Source of the DNA: Elysia chlorotica
Taxonomy: Eukaryota; Mollusca; Gastropoda; Plakobranchidae
DNA: 64,000 bases
Assembly: GCA_003991915.1 (NCBI GenBank)
Contig: RQTK01000324.1
Location: 128,459-192,458 of the forward strand
Direction: 5' to 3'
Each line of letters starts with the position of its first letter. The first letter of the stretch is position 1. Position numbers and translations under genes: made by a program. Of the stretch, positions 1 to 14,200 are shown piece after piece. The notes below the pieces were generated by a model. The model saw only the letters and a program-made list of their open reading frames with translations. It was not told the DNA's origin and searched no databases.

Positions 1-63
1 NNNNNNNNNNNNNNNNNNNNNNNNNNNNNNNNNNNNNNNNNNNNNNNNNNNNNNNNNNNNNNN

Positions 64-124
<61 letters not shown>

Positions 125-135
125 CATCATTATTA
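64..135. repeat. (TTA)n microsatellite beside the left gap
   Basis: About 20 copies of TTA, ending in TCATCATTATTA. The 63-base run of N directly to its left probably reflects assembly failure in the same repeat. Confidence 0.95.
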
Positions 136-208
136 CAAATACCTAACAAATAGCCACTTCCTTCATATTAATAACTGGATAAATTCAGAATAACCAAATA
201 ATGTGTAC

Positions 209-2816
209 CTGATATTCTCTGACCCAAGTCTCAGAGAGTTTGAGCTGAAGACCAGCATGATTTTCCTTCACACTGGTATAGCACTCAACCAATGGCTGAA
301 AATGAAAAGAAAACACTGTCAATGGCAATGATAAGTTACAGTCTTACTATATCTTTAAGATAATAACAAATTGCAGTATACATCAGACTTAACAAACTAC
401 ATGCAGCTCCTGTCATTTTTATTAGTTCGTTCGACTTGCGACCAAGAGCTCTTTTCTAGTATTACAATTTACATGTATCATTTTGTACGTCTCCGAAAAT
501 TCTTATGGATTTAAAGCCAATCTAGTGCCTTCCTTCTATTTACATAGATGGATGACGTTGAGCCCCTAGATCTGTGCAATGCACTTAAAATCATTTTTTG
601 TGTGATTTAAGATTGTTCATGAGTGATAAAGCTAATGTGATTTTTTTTTAAGTTGATTTAAAAAAAATAATAAAATTCTAAGTCTTATTAAAAATGGCTG
701 TTCATGCTATTTCAAGGTGTGAGCTTTAACCAAGTCCGTATGGGCAATTAGCTGGAACTAGTAGAAGTAATTGAAATGAGCTTAGAAAGTAAAAAAATAT
801 CATTCAAAATACAAATTCCCTATTTTTTTTAGGACTAGGAGAAAACATAAAAATAAGACCTTACCTCTAAATATTGACAATAAACAACAACTGATGAGGA
901 TGGATGAAGATATGGGAGCATTTGGATCAGAATAGGGGTGGGGTTATACTTGCAGGCAATCACCAAACTGGAGGAAAGAAAACAAGTTAAGAGGGAAAAT
1001 TACATACATGTAACAGTACAATGTATAAAATGAGCAGAATCAAGATAAAAAGAGACAATAATTTATTGAGAGAATATCACTTCTTTTAAGTGAATAATCT
1101 CCTTTAACCTGATAAACCAATAGCACTCTACACAAGTGGCATTCTTTCTGTCTGTCTGTCTGCCTGCCTGCCTCTATGTCTATGTCTTTGTCTCTAAAAA
1201 TAACCACTTTGAAACTTAAGACAAAAGTTTCAAACTTTGGACCTATGGTTAGACATTTCTTTTTAACAGTAACAACACCCATGTTTTACTTATTTTTTTC
1301 TTGAATTTTTGGTCCTAATTTATAGACTTGTGGGAACAATGTTATCTGCGTACTTTTATGCTTCGATTTGAACAGATACAGAAAGACTACATGTACAAAG
1401 TTTATTGATTATTATATTTTCAGACTTTGTGTGATCATAAGATCACAAATATTACAGCCTTATACTGGACCATTCAACCACAACGGGTGCTTTTTCCGCA
1501 CCAGACTGCACTAAATTAAATTAAAAATGGTTGAATTAAACAACAAATGATCACACAAGAAAGAACTGGCTAAAGACTTGCAAAAAAACAATTGATTCCA
1601 TGAGTGTGAGTCCAAATGCAAACTGAGCTTGTGGTCTCAAAGACTGTACCTAGAGGTACCGACTAGAGTTAAAACTAAAACAGAAAATTTGACGAAGTCG
1701 CTCTTTTTGTCTTCGACTATAATCAATATAAAAGCACAATGATAAATCTCATAGATTTGCAGCCTCCCTGAGCGGAAATCAACGATAAAAGTTAAAAGGA
1801 TGAGAATCGCCATGATAAAGGATGAGAATCGCAAATACTAAAAACCACACTGCACCCAAGAATGAAGCGGGTGCCCACATTTACCTGCTTTGTTAACAAC
1901 TAGACCCAGGGAATGTGGAAATGGTAGGTCAACGTAATCCACAAGCTTATTGCCTGATATAGGCTAATGGTACCTATATATTGTAAGAGCCTATGAATTA
2001 CCTTATATTATGGTCTACCAGTCGCTTATATAAGCACTTATTTTCTTTTGACTACATTAGCAAAAGATGATAAGTGAGTTGACTAAAGCCTCGATGGAAA
2101 AGATCCAAATTTTTCGATTTAAGCAGATGTTAAAGAAAGAATGTATAAGTATGGTATTGGTAATGCACAAAGGAATGTGTTCAATTAATAAACATAACAG
2201 ATGCAATAGCTTAAGATCTAGATATTGAGTTTGTTCCAAAGTGAAGATTGCATGTAAGCTATGTGAATGAAGAGAGCCAAACTCTTACAAAACAGCCTAT
2301 GAAATTGCAAGCTTATGAGGATTTATTCTCTTAAGCCTGCCCTCAGACTAAGACTAGGTAAAGAGTAAGACATGTGCATCAATCATAATGTAACCTTTCA
2401 TGTGTGTACATAGGTTGCCAAGACCCAACATTTAAAACTAAATTTAAATGCAATTGAACCTAGTTTCGAAATATAAGTTCCACATAAGGTTAACAACAAT
2501 AACAATAACATTTTTTGTTTCTACTTTTTCTAGCTTAAAAACTGTCAGTTATGATTTTTTTTTTAATGTTAATTGATTTGAGGCAGTTCTTTGTTACGGT
2601 ATTTATTGGTATCAATTCCATAATTTGTCTTAATCTTTACTTAGAATCCATCTGTAAATTATACAAATTCAATAAACTGCTGTAAAGTAAATTATCAGTA
2701 GCTTTATAGACATCACGAATGTTTTAATACCTGTCCAATTTTTCTCTGATGATTGCCCCTGCCTCCTTCAATCTCTTTTCTCGCTGCTGTCGCTGATGCT
2801 CCCTGTTTGGTCCAAG
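209..2816 (-). CDS. TRMT6: TRMT6 exons 9-11: C-terminal domain, incomplete
   Basis: Exon 9 (2816-2731) is a charged helix (REHQRQQREKRLKEAGA), matching the KEKQRRQEEQRKRHLEAAAL segment of the human protein. Exon 10 (967-865) gives LVIACKYNPTPILIQMLPY then VVVYCQYLE, and exon 11 (295-209) PLVECYTSVKENHAGLQLKL then SETWVREYQ. Human follows with VLPDRSHPKLLMSGGGGYLL. That last exon is missing from the window because sequence beyond 209 is repeat and then gap. Confidence 0.92.
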
Positions 2817-4380
2817 CTGAAAAAAAGAACGACTTCAAATATTATAGGAAACTGATATATTGTAAACTGAATTTTTTTTTTTTAATCAAAGAATCGATAA
2901 CAGTCTTTGACTTAACCTTATCCGTATGTCGTGTTTTACTATCATATCCGTACGTTAGGGCCGACTTTGTACCCCTACATGTTAAATAGACAAAGAACTG
3001 ATGCATACCTGGTCGTACTTTGGGGGTGACTTTGTGCCCACACATTTTAAACTGACACTGATGCAACTAGTAGGGACAAGATATTATAAGAAATAGTAGA
3101 AGGAGAGGGAGGAGAACATGTACAAAGAGTAGAAGTAGGAGGAATATGAGGAGGAGGACTAGTTAGAGTAGTAGGAGTAAGAGGAGTAGGAGTACAATGA
3201 TGAGTAGGAGAGGTATGAGTAATAGGAGTAACAGTAAAAGGAGTAAATGTACGAGGATTAGTAGTAGAAGTAAGAATAAGAATATGAGTAGGAGGAGGAG
3301 AAAGAAAAGGACAGGAATTAGTAGGAGCAGGAGGATTCGTAATAGGAGTAGAAGAGGGAGGATAAGAAGCAAAATGGGGAAGAGGGGGTGAAGTACACGG
3401 AGTAGTAGGGGCAGGAGTATGAGTATGGGAGAAAGTAGTAGCAGGAAAAGTAGAAAAAGTATCAGAAGGAGTAAGAAGAGGAGGTGGGGAAAGAAAAGAA
3501 AGATGAATAGACAGAGAAGTAGAAACAGTAGGACTAGGAGAAGTAGGAGAAGTGGAAAGAGAACGAGGCCTACAGGGTGAAGTAGTAGGAGGAAAAGGAG
3601 TAGCAGTAAGAGGAAGAGTATGAAGAGGGAAGTAGTAGGATGAAGGGGAGCAGAAGGAGAAGTAGAAGTAAGAGTAGAATAAGGAGTACTGTTGGTGAAG
3701 GAATAGGAGTAGAAGAAGTAATAGAAGCAAGAGTGAGGTGAGGAGTAGGAGTAGTAGGAGGAGGGTAATTCGGACAAATGATTACGAGTGCGTGTAGGAG
3801 TACGTGAGGAGTAAGAATAGCAATAGAGGGAAGAGGAAAAGAAGGAGGAGGATGACGACGACTGCGACATGGGTTAGGACTCCTAGTGGGAGGAATATGT
3901 GTATGTGTAGGTGTAGAAATTGGATTAGGAATAAAAGTAGGAAGACATGGAGAAGTAGTAAGAGAAGGAGTACGCGGAGTAGTACGAGACCCAGTAGTAG
4001 GAGTAAAAGGAGGAGGATGAGTGTAATAAGGGAAAAAGGAATAGGAGAGGGAATTATGTAGGATGAAGAGTAGGAATTAAAAAAGAAATAGGAGAAAGAG
4101 GAGGCATATTAGTAGCAGAGGATGAGGTTTATTAAGGAGCAGGATGAGGAAATAAGTTTTATTAATTTACTCTAAGTAATTGTGTATTCTAAAGGTGTGA
4201 GTATATCAGAAGTATCTATAATATAGGCGAATACAGGCCTGTTGAAGAGATATTCGACACTTTTTTTAACATCTAGTTAAATTACATGGTGTATTTTCTA
4301 CATTATGTCGCACCAAAAACAAAGTAAAACATTGACTGCCACTGGACTTAGCATAAATGCTAGAGGGGGAGAGAGAGAAA

Positions 4381-4452
<72 letters not shown>

Positions 4453-5208
4453 CAGACAGACAGACAGACAAAAAGACACTGAGACAGAAAGAGACAGTGA
4501 CAGAGAAATAACTTATGTCTATCATTTTCTGTGATTCCCATGGGTAGGTTCCACTGTATGTTAAAAGCAAACAATTTTACAAAATTGTGATATCATAATA
4601 TTTTGTTTCTTGGCAATCAAATATTTTTTCTTCACAACAAAACAAAAGCTAAACATGATACATGTATATCGCTTACTACCTTTTTCACTTCCATTTGCAT
4701 TCCTGAATCGGTTTTAGCACCTTCTGTTTTAGCATCACCATTCCCCTCTGGCAATTTAGAGGTAAGATTTTCTCCATCAATTTTTTCATCAGAATCTTGC
4801 ATTTTGACATTGTCATCAGGTGTTACTGTTAGACTTTCTAGTCCCCCACCTAAACAATTTTCATCGGATGTTGTGTGATGATATTTTTCAGATGCAACAC
4901 CAACTTTATCCGGTGTAATTGTCTCTCTTTTTTCATCAGAATCAAAATTTGAAAAATTGCTTTCGTCTTTCAAAGAGGATAGCTCATCCAGTGGAAAACT
5001 ATATACATTTTCCATAAACTTTGAAAATCCAAGGTAATCCATGATTTGTCTGAAATTTAAAAGACAAAAAATATAATGAAATTTCAATTATATTTGTGTA
5101 CTGTAGATTAGATGGACAGGAACAGATGGCGTCATATTGTGGACAGAGCATCAAGTGGGGCAGCAACCATGGTAAGGGATGACGCTTACAGATGATGATG
5201 ATGATGAT

Positions 5209-5260
<52 letters not shown>

Positions 5261-8200
5261 ATAAAAACAACATGTAGAAATAACCTTTGAATTATTAATA
5301 TTTTGAATGAATGAGTTCTTTACAAGTGTTCTTAATGAATTTTTGAATTTAACTTCAGGGCTGTTACTTTTTTTTATGGGGAAGGGGAATACAGTACTAT
5401 TTCAAAGAAAAGATAAATAATTCAATCAACAGTTTAAAAACAAATTTATTTATTTGGACCTTAATCTATTCATCCAGCAGGTACCATGCTTTTTAGCATA
5501 GATGATCATTTTCCTGGACCCTTCACATACTTACTGCTCTCAGAGCCTCCGTCACCTTCTGTATATTAAGCAATTTTGTAAGTCCATAAGTATTATGTTT
5601 TCTCAATGCTTTTCCTGCTGTGCTCCTCTCCAATCATTCCAGTTGTCATAATATGTTCTCTTATTCTTAATAACTATCATTTTAGAGAGGGCTCTCGTTA
5701 AAAAAATGAGCCCTTATCTTTCTACCACAATTTTTAATGTAACTTGGTAATAATTAGGTTAATTTTTTTCTCAACAACGCAGGTTATAGCAACGTTTCTC
5801 GTTATTCCCAAAATAAGACTCAAAGAGGAATTTACTAAAAGAAGAAAATTGAGCCCCAAAATTCCCCAAAGGGGAAATTTGTTCAAAAAATTACATTTTG
5901 CACAGCATTTATCTACATAAAAAAAATTTAATCAGGGGCATTCAAATAATTATGAGAAAATAATCCAAAGCAAAATCACCTGCAGACAGCATTAGTGTTG
6001 CTTGGTATGAGTTGAACTATTTTACCGGCATCTGAAAAATAAACAAACACACTTGAACAGAAGTCCTTTGCTGATGTAGCAGAGAAATTAATAATTGATA
6101 AAGTAATACATAATTACAAAATTAGGACCAAATCATGTGACTAGAAAATGTATTTAATATTTTAATATGAAGTCAATTATAGGATAAGGTGCTCTGCCAG
6201 ACTTGTGCATTTACCAAGTTTTTCTTCACAAAACATAAATCCCATATACATTTTAAATGAAAGAAATTGCAGATTGTTATTACATAATGATGCATACAAG
6301 ATAAATACCAGATACATGAGAAAATGCAGGCCTATGTGCTTGTAAAAAATACCTAATACTCTTCTTTTTTTTTTTTTTTTTTTTTTTCCTTCACATGTCA
6401 TGGTATTGCTTGCTTAAGGGACAAGGTAAAATATCCAGCAAAAGTAGCACATATTACAAAACAAAATGTTACAACAGCCAGCAAAAATGAGTCTGAATGA
6501 TTAATAAATTAAAATTAGCTCCATATTGTATGAGTCTTGAAACTCTCTGTATAGACCTACCTTAGTTTTGTTCCCAACCCATTAAAAAGTTGTTTTTTTC
6601 CGTTTCTTATTCCGTCGCCAAATACCTTTTTAAATTTTAATGGTGTGTTATGAAATTCAAGGAAACTCAAAGTATTTTAGTTCCACAATTAAGAGTAACC
6701 ATATCAGCCCTAGCACTCATGGTTAAATCTCTAAAAAAAATAAAGAAACATCGAGACTGCCACTCAAGTTCCATGAAATCCACTGATTTTCAGCGCGGAG
6801 GTGTGAAGGAATTTTATAATTTTTGCTCTTAAATATGGCCCTCAGAGAAGTATTTCACTTTCCCTTATTTCTAAGTAGACAAGATATTGAAAAAAATAAT
6901 ATATATATTTAACTAACTAGACCTTTCTAAATGTTTCCCTCTTGGGGGAAAATGGCATCTACATATAGCATTAACATTAGTAGCCCTCTAGACTAAAAAA
7001 GTAATGACATCGCAGAAGGATGGAAAGGTGTCATCAAGAGTACGAGAGATTTTATAACATATATGCATAGCTGCCAACTTTTGAGAAAGCAAATACAGAT
7101 TTTTAGCGCGATTAGGCACTGCAAACCCAATTGATGGCCAAGCTTATTTAGTTCACCTATCAATATTGACTTTAACACTTGTATGCTTAATGACAACTTT
7201 AAAAAAGCATTTTTTTTTCTTCCTTTTTTTGGGAGTGTGTTTTTGTTTTGATCTTTTTTTTTTTTATTTGTTGATTTTCATCTCTAGTGTCAGAAACAGC
7301 AATATCCAGGCTTTGCATTCACTAAATATAATATATTAAGATGGTTGAATAAAGAATGTAAACTTTCTAACATGCCCAAAGCAATTGGAACTAATACCAT
7401 TGTCATTAACTGAAGTAACCAGTAGGATAGGCCTACAAATCCGAAATTTAATTTGCCCAACCGTCGGCCTCAAACTAGGCACTGAGAACCAGACGGTCTG
7501 GCACTTGAGCCAGTTCGCCCCTCAAGATCAACTGCAGCAGCTCTCGGTTTTTATCCTAATTAGATCTACATTTAGATCTATACCATCGTATGTCAAACTA
7601 GATTTATAATATAAAGCTACAATCTAGATCTAGATTCACCTTCATTAGTTGTAGTGTCACTTCGGAACGACGGATAGGTTTGTTTGGATGTATGTATTCC
7701 ATCGGCAATTTAACGGGGAATACGGCAAATCGGGTGTTCGCCCCAAAACTGGATTCTTGGAAACAAACTCTCTGCCTAGCAGTAGCGAACAAAGCTATAG
7801 GATTCCCGGATGGACAGATCGCCGGCGGCGGAAGCATAATTGCCTCTATAGTGGTACACAATTTACCGTATTTTTTTTTATCGAAAAGAGCCGCGAGTGA
7901 ACGTTGATAAGAGACTCGGCCGATCCCTACCCTCCTTATGAGACGATGAAAGCGTGAAAAAGGCTGGGCTAACCAGGTGTTATTGCCGAAAATGGCAGCA
8001 ACAACTGAGCGACCGACGGCACGCCCGATATTTAGCTGAATATCGTCAAATACGTATTTTTTCAACCAGATACGGACGGACGTACTCGGGAGGTCGAATA
8101 CGTATTAAATACGTATTATACGTACTGGTTGGCAGCTATGTATATGTAATGTTGTACTACACTAAACAGATAACTAACACTCAAGAATCTACGTGTATTT

Positions 8201-11200
8201 TCTATTAGTACCTAAAGAGTTGATCTCTCAAGGCTTGCACACTATTAATACCTCAATAGATTATCACTGAAATTGTCGACCTAAAAAGAAAGGGCCACGA
8301 TCGATCTACACCCAGAAATACATCTAAAATATAGATCGGATGCACACTCAATTTTAGACTTCAGAGAAGTTTCTACACAAACTGCAATCAATCGATTGTG
8401 GATATTTTCCTTCATCAAAAATTCGAGCTCACTGGGCTCAACATTTCTATAAATTGATCTCCAAACTCACAAGTGTCAAAAACTTTCCATTGAGATAACC
8501 ATGCCATCCATTTGCCTTAGATGAGTAAGAAACGGCAGATTAGATTGTTCGGAGGTATCATCTTGAACTGACAATGGGCGGCAAATCAGGTATTTCCGTT
8601 ATGTTCGGAACAGTACAAAAGTTACCAAGAAAATTATAGTATCTTTTATATATAGCCTAGCTATTTTCATTACCGATTTTTCGGCCCTCACAATATCTGA
8701 GGCTTGCTTTTTGGTTTCTTATATCCGATGGTTCCTCGGGTGCCAAACAGATGGGAAAAAACAATTTTCCATCTATGAATTGTAACATTATTTTTAAAAA
8801 GTACAATTGCGGAGGCACTAAAAAGTTTGTAACTATAAAGTGTGTTAGAATGCATACATTCATGGGGTGCGGGTCAAAACGAAAGCAAATTATTCTCGAC
8901 ACACAGCCAGTCGCAGGAGTAACTGACGCTTTCAGTTTTAGATACATGTATTCGCATTATCACATTATTTTAACAGACACATGTCCCATGGGTTGAAACT
9001 GTAGACCTATTATTGATACCTCTCAAAGGTAAACTTTGACAATTTGCGTTGTGATACAGTTACACAACAAATTTTCTCGTATATGGGCCCTATCGGGTAA
9101 AACTTTAATTATTGATACTGATCAAAGAAAACCCCATCGACTTGATTTGTGTTCCAATAACGCATTTATTTCACTACCGGGTCAGATTGGATGATATGAT
9201 GTTTTCAATTTGATACCGCTCAAAGTTAAAATTCCATGAATTGGCGACTTTAAAGGAAAGAAGGGAAATGGGGAAAAGGTAGCAATCAGGTAAAAATCGT
9301 GTATTCCGCGGATCCGTAGAAGATCGTAATAACTGCCCACTTCTAATTTTCAACGGAAATTTGATTGAAGTAAAGTCTTCAGCAGTTTAAAATTTTGTGG
9401 AAAATTGCCAGATCGCCACACAGAAAACACCCCCAAAAATGGCCAAAAACACTGACAGCGCACCGATGTGCAGACCGTTCACAGCACGTAGGCGGATCCA
9501 CAAGCGATCCACATGCTGTTTTTCGATCCACGGTTCCCGGATGAGGGCAGCCCTGAAATATACCATACTGTAACCGTATTAAAAAAATGTGTGAATACAT
9601 GTAAATGTTAAACTGAACTCCTAACCTCCAATTCTCTGTAACAAACAAGATAAAACAAGTCCCTGGCAGGTTTCCACCACAGCCACTTTGCTTCCATACA
9701 TTACATTACTGTAGGAGAGTAGTTGAGATAGGCTGTCAGCCCTCAAATAACTGAAAAGGAGGAATAATAAGAAAATCGGTTACTGAAGGGGCGTTATGCT
9801 GCATCATAATGGAAATTTTAAAAAGTCTTGGCTGATAAAAAGGCATTGATGTCATAAATCAGAAAGTTGAAACTCTCTCTCCTCTTTTAACTTGTAACAC
9901 GTTTTTAATTATTTATAGTTTATACTGTACTGTACCATATTTTTGATGGGTCCTTAGAGAAAATATCCAAAACAAGCCGAAGAGTTGGACGCATCACAGT
10001 GAAAATTGGTATATGCCTTGAGATGGAGAAAGAAATATGAAAAATCAAAAGAAGCTACTTTAAAAAAATGTTCATGATTTTATTGAATCAAATAATTTTC
10101 AGTACTTTTGAAAAATCAAACCTAAGAAACACTTGTTTGTTAAATCAAGATACATGATTGATCTTATCTTCCTCTTTCTCCCTTACAGCACTGGCAATGA
10201 ATCTTGCCTATGTATTGAGATCTGTCATTCATTTCTGGATATGCACGTACAGACAGTACCAGTCCAGAGACGGCTTTAATGAATTCTGCAGGAACAATTG
10301 GTCATCACATGTGGTCTATATATTTCATTTCATGATAAATTTGGCAGATGTAGGGGGTAGATTCTGTTCAGCTATGCCTTTTAAACCAAGAAAATCCTAA
10401 GCTCAATGACAGTCTAGAGAAGTATATTTGGTTCAGTTGTTTTTTTATACCATTGTAAAATGATTCAGAAATTGCATATCATCTAAATGACTCAGAAAAC
10501 ATAACAGTCTCAGTTTAAGCTGCTGAATCTACATCTAGTTCTAGCAGTGGTATAAAACAGAGCAAGACTTTCAAGACCTATCCAAGCCATTTTTTCTTTC
10601 AAACTGAAGTTAAGGTTAAAGATAATCATTGATTCATTCAATTAGGTCATTGCACAATTTTTGTTTAAATAGATATTTGGGTGTAAAGGTGTACAATTCT
10701 ATTGGCATTGCGTACATGTATCCAGGCCTGCCTACCTGAAAAAACGCTCCATTTAGGTACTCCCATAGCAAAAAAAGGTATTTTTCGAGAAAAATAGGTA
10801 CAAACGCAGTTTTTCTCAAGTAGTCGGGCCAGTGCTAATCGTGATACATGTACTCAGTGGTGTTGCCTGGAAGTTTGTATATTTTCAATATTTTTTTAAA
10901 GGTATCAGCATATTTGGGTTGGAAAAGTTTACGAAAATCACAAAGCATACAGGTTGGCACCTTCGCGAGGTGTACTATCAGTACCCTTCCAAACATCTCA
11001 GAAACTAAGGTCTAAGAGAAAAGGCTTCCATAAAGAGCGCCTGACCCTAGGCCAAGGCTATCTGAAAACCCTTGCTCTAGGCCTATGACAAATTACATCG
11101 TCATGACAGACTCAGCTGAAATGTAATAGGGAGCTTTCTGCCACCGCAGAAACGGGTTAGTCTTGGGTCTCTAGCTGATGAGCGGCGAATAAAGGCAGAT

Positions 11201-14200
11201 ATTGGAAAAAATCAGCGATCGCGCTGCTGAATATCTTCACGGTTTGAAAAATCGACACATTTCTCTGGGAAATCGGGATTGCAAACGAAAATTGGTATGT
11301 ACCTATCAAATCGGTTTACAAGTAGGCAAGTCTGATGTATCCACACACAAAAAAGTGCATGCTAATAGAAGCCTCAGTCCAATTAAACCCCTAGTTTCCA
11401 GTGAATTAAAATGCAATAATTTTAATATATAATTTTATGCATAAATATTTTAATAATGTGCAAGAGAAATAGAATCTTTCTTACTTTTTCTTCTTCTTTT
11501 TGAGGTATTTAGCTTGTGAAAATTCAGTCTTCATTTTGAAAGTTTCACTGTTTTCAATAAGTTCTTCAATGATTTTCTGCAAATTTGAAGAAGAAAAAAA
11601 ATGCATTACATGATATAATACTCCAACAACAAATTGTTGGGTTTTTTTTCTTTAGGGGAGGGGGTATTTCGTTTGTATCTCAGCTAACACTATTAGTATT
11701 AGTAGTTACATGGCACAGTTGATTGATTGTTTCATTATGTACACATTTACAATGAAAAGTTGAGAAATTGTAATGTTACCCACAGATCAAGTCCCATGTA
11801 TATTTGAAACTGAGGACCTCAAATGAAATCTTGGTCAAGATGTGGAAGTAAAAGCTACAACTATGTTTGCACGGTCTAACTCACTGAACTTATCAGGATT
11901 ATAGAGATTTAGGTCCTGTGCTACCAAGTATCAGCATCGTCTCTCACAAAGTGAACCCTTTTCCGATTTGACAAGATCATGATTTAGATCCAATTTGGGG
12001 TAACAATATCTTTCATTGTCTTAAAACATTGAAAATTAATGGCATTATAAACTCCAAATTATCAAAGGGCAAAAAAGTTGTTGTTAGTTTAATTTATAAG
12101 TTTAATTTACAATTTATTTACTGAGTTGAGAAAATGTCCCCTATTTCAGGTATCAGACCTAAAGACAAGGAATTGTAATGAAACATCTTATTCAAATAAC
12201 CTTTCATTTTCTGATTATAAAACCTTGTATCATACCTGTCCTGTAATACCCTCATCCTTCATTTTCATGATATCTTCCTTAGACATCCTCTGATTACTGT
12301 CCAAGTCAAGGAGATTGCGATTATCTGTTCCAGTGTCTGATGCTAATTGCAAAAAAAAAATTTTTAAATGTAGATTTTGAGATTATACTGATTTTAAAAA
12401 ATGCCGAGGTAGTATGACAATTTGGTATCTTTTTTATGAAACAAAACTATTTTGAAAAATATTGACTTTATTTTTAAAAAAGAGAGTTGGTGGAAGAGAA
12501 AGAGAATTGGTAGGAATGATACTGGTGGTAGGGATATGTTAAACAGCGAAGTTAGTACTTCACTTTGATGGAGGTGTGGGTTTTTATCTTGGTAAATATA
12601 AGCCTTATTTATTGCCCTGACTAGGAACTTTTTGAATGCTAGGAGATTTGTATAGGGTTTTTAGCCCATTGGCAAACACTGAATTATCTATTATTAATAC
12701 TACATTTATCAATACCACTACCAGTGCTGCGATCTTCATGTACCCGGTACTTGAGAACATCATGATGTTGTTGTTAGTCCAGTGGTCTCTGAGCTTGCAC
12801 TCTTTTGAGAACATCATGATAAACAAAGAAATCCTTGATAGAATTAGACCCCCTAGGTTTCATAAAGACAGTGATTTTCCTCTACAAGCAAAGAATTATG
12901 TATTTACATACATATACCCTGGCCTTAATGCACATGTATACGAAGAAAAAAAAGGAAACTGCCTTACACATTTCACCTAATAAAAGATCACTTGCAGCCG
13001 GTTCCTCTATTTTCACAAGTTTGCCTCTGTCTACTTCAAAAGTACTCCCATACGGTTGCTGGATAAGTGAATCAACATCAAGTTTGGTTTTGTCCAAATA
13101 TACCTGGCTGATTAAAAAAAACACACACATAAAAGACATGTCTTCTTAATAATAATAAAAAATGGAGGCTTATTCTCAGATAAAACTGGTATAAATTGAG
13201 AATTTATAATCAAAGATGCAAAGTTTCACAAGATACTTATCATTTATTGGAATATCTCATAGTCATTTCTCCATATTGAATAACTCTTGAGAAGAATTTG
13301 TGGAAGTCTACTGTTGAGAACTGACAGCTTTACTAACTTTAGTATTCAGAACATATTATTTAAATGAAACTTACTTGGTTTGATGAAACAAAGCCATCAT
13401 ATATTCAGGAGATTAAAATTGAGAGACAACATCAGGCTATCTGAATATATTTCGTGACAGACTCCATACCTTTCCATCAAGGTACAAAATACAGGCGTAA
13501 CTTCATGGAAAGACTACCTTATCTTCAATGCAAGTCTTCTTTTCCTCAACCAGCAAATGAGGACATAGTGTCATAACCTATAAAGGCATGGAACATGGTA
13601 AGTGTACATGGCTTTTTCAGAGCTTTTGTTCGTTCACTATGTTGTGACGGTGTAGAACGCGATTCAGATTTTGGTGTCTTATCAAACAACAGTCGACACC
13701 ATACGAATAAGAATATCTGTGTTCATGGTACACAACATGATTATTTGCTTTATTTGCTTATTCAAATGCACAAAGGAGCATCCTGGTGTCCACCTGATTT
13801 TGGGGAGTAGCAGAGATTTGTTCTTGAGGTTTTATCCTGACCAAGAGTGCCCAATACGAATACTGCCTCGTTATCAATATATATCTATATAGAGAGAGAG
13901 AGCACCAGAAAACGGTCCAGAATTGAGAATGCTCCATGATCAGCCAAGGCAATCCTGTATCCTGGTAGATGTAGATCCACTCAAGACACTCCAAGACTGA
14001 CTTAATATATAAATATAACTGCTGCCCCTGTTCAAAAGTTAAACATTTACTGACATCACACTGCCCTAGGCTAAGGCATCTCTAGAGGCAAACCAAACCC
14101 CATTTATAGATCTATCTACTAACAACACACTCACAGCACAATATCTTATCTATTAAACTCAGCCCTCAACTGTGGTTTTAAATCTAAGGGCTGAACTGAA

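Noticed and set aside
3047-4061. Long overlapping frames rich in Ser, Leu, Pro or Arg, up to 235 codons, on both strands
   Set aside because: They follow from the purine-rich AGG/AGT array, which lacks stops on one strand. No homology, and they lie inside a TRMT6 intron.
4603-4878. 91-codon plus-strand frame
   Set aside because: Shadow of TRMT6 exon 8 on the opposite strand.
7604-8065. 153-codon frame on the minus strand
   Set aside because: It falls within the interspersed element at 7.06-8.15 kb, has no recognised domain, and the second copy at 17.3-17.7 kb does not keep the frame.
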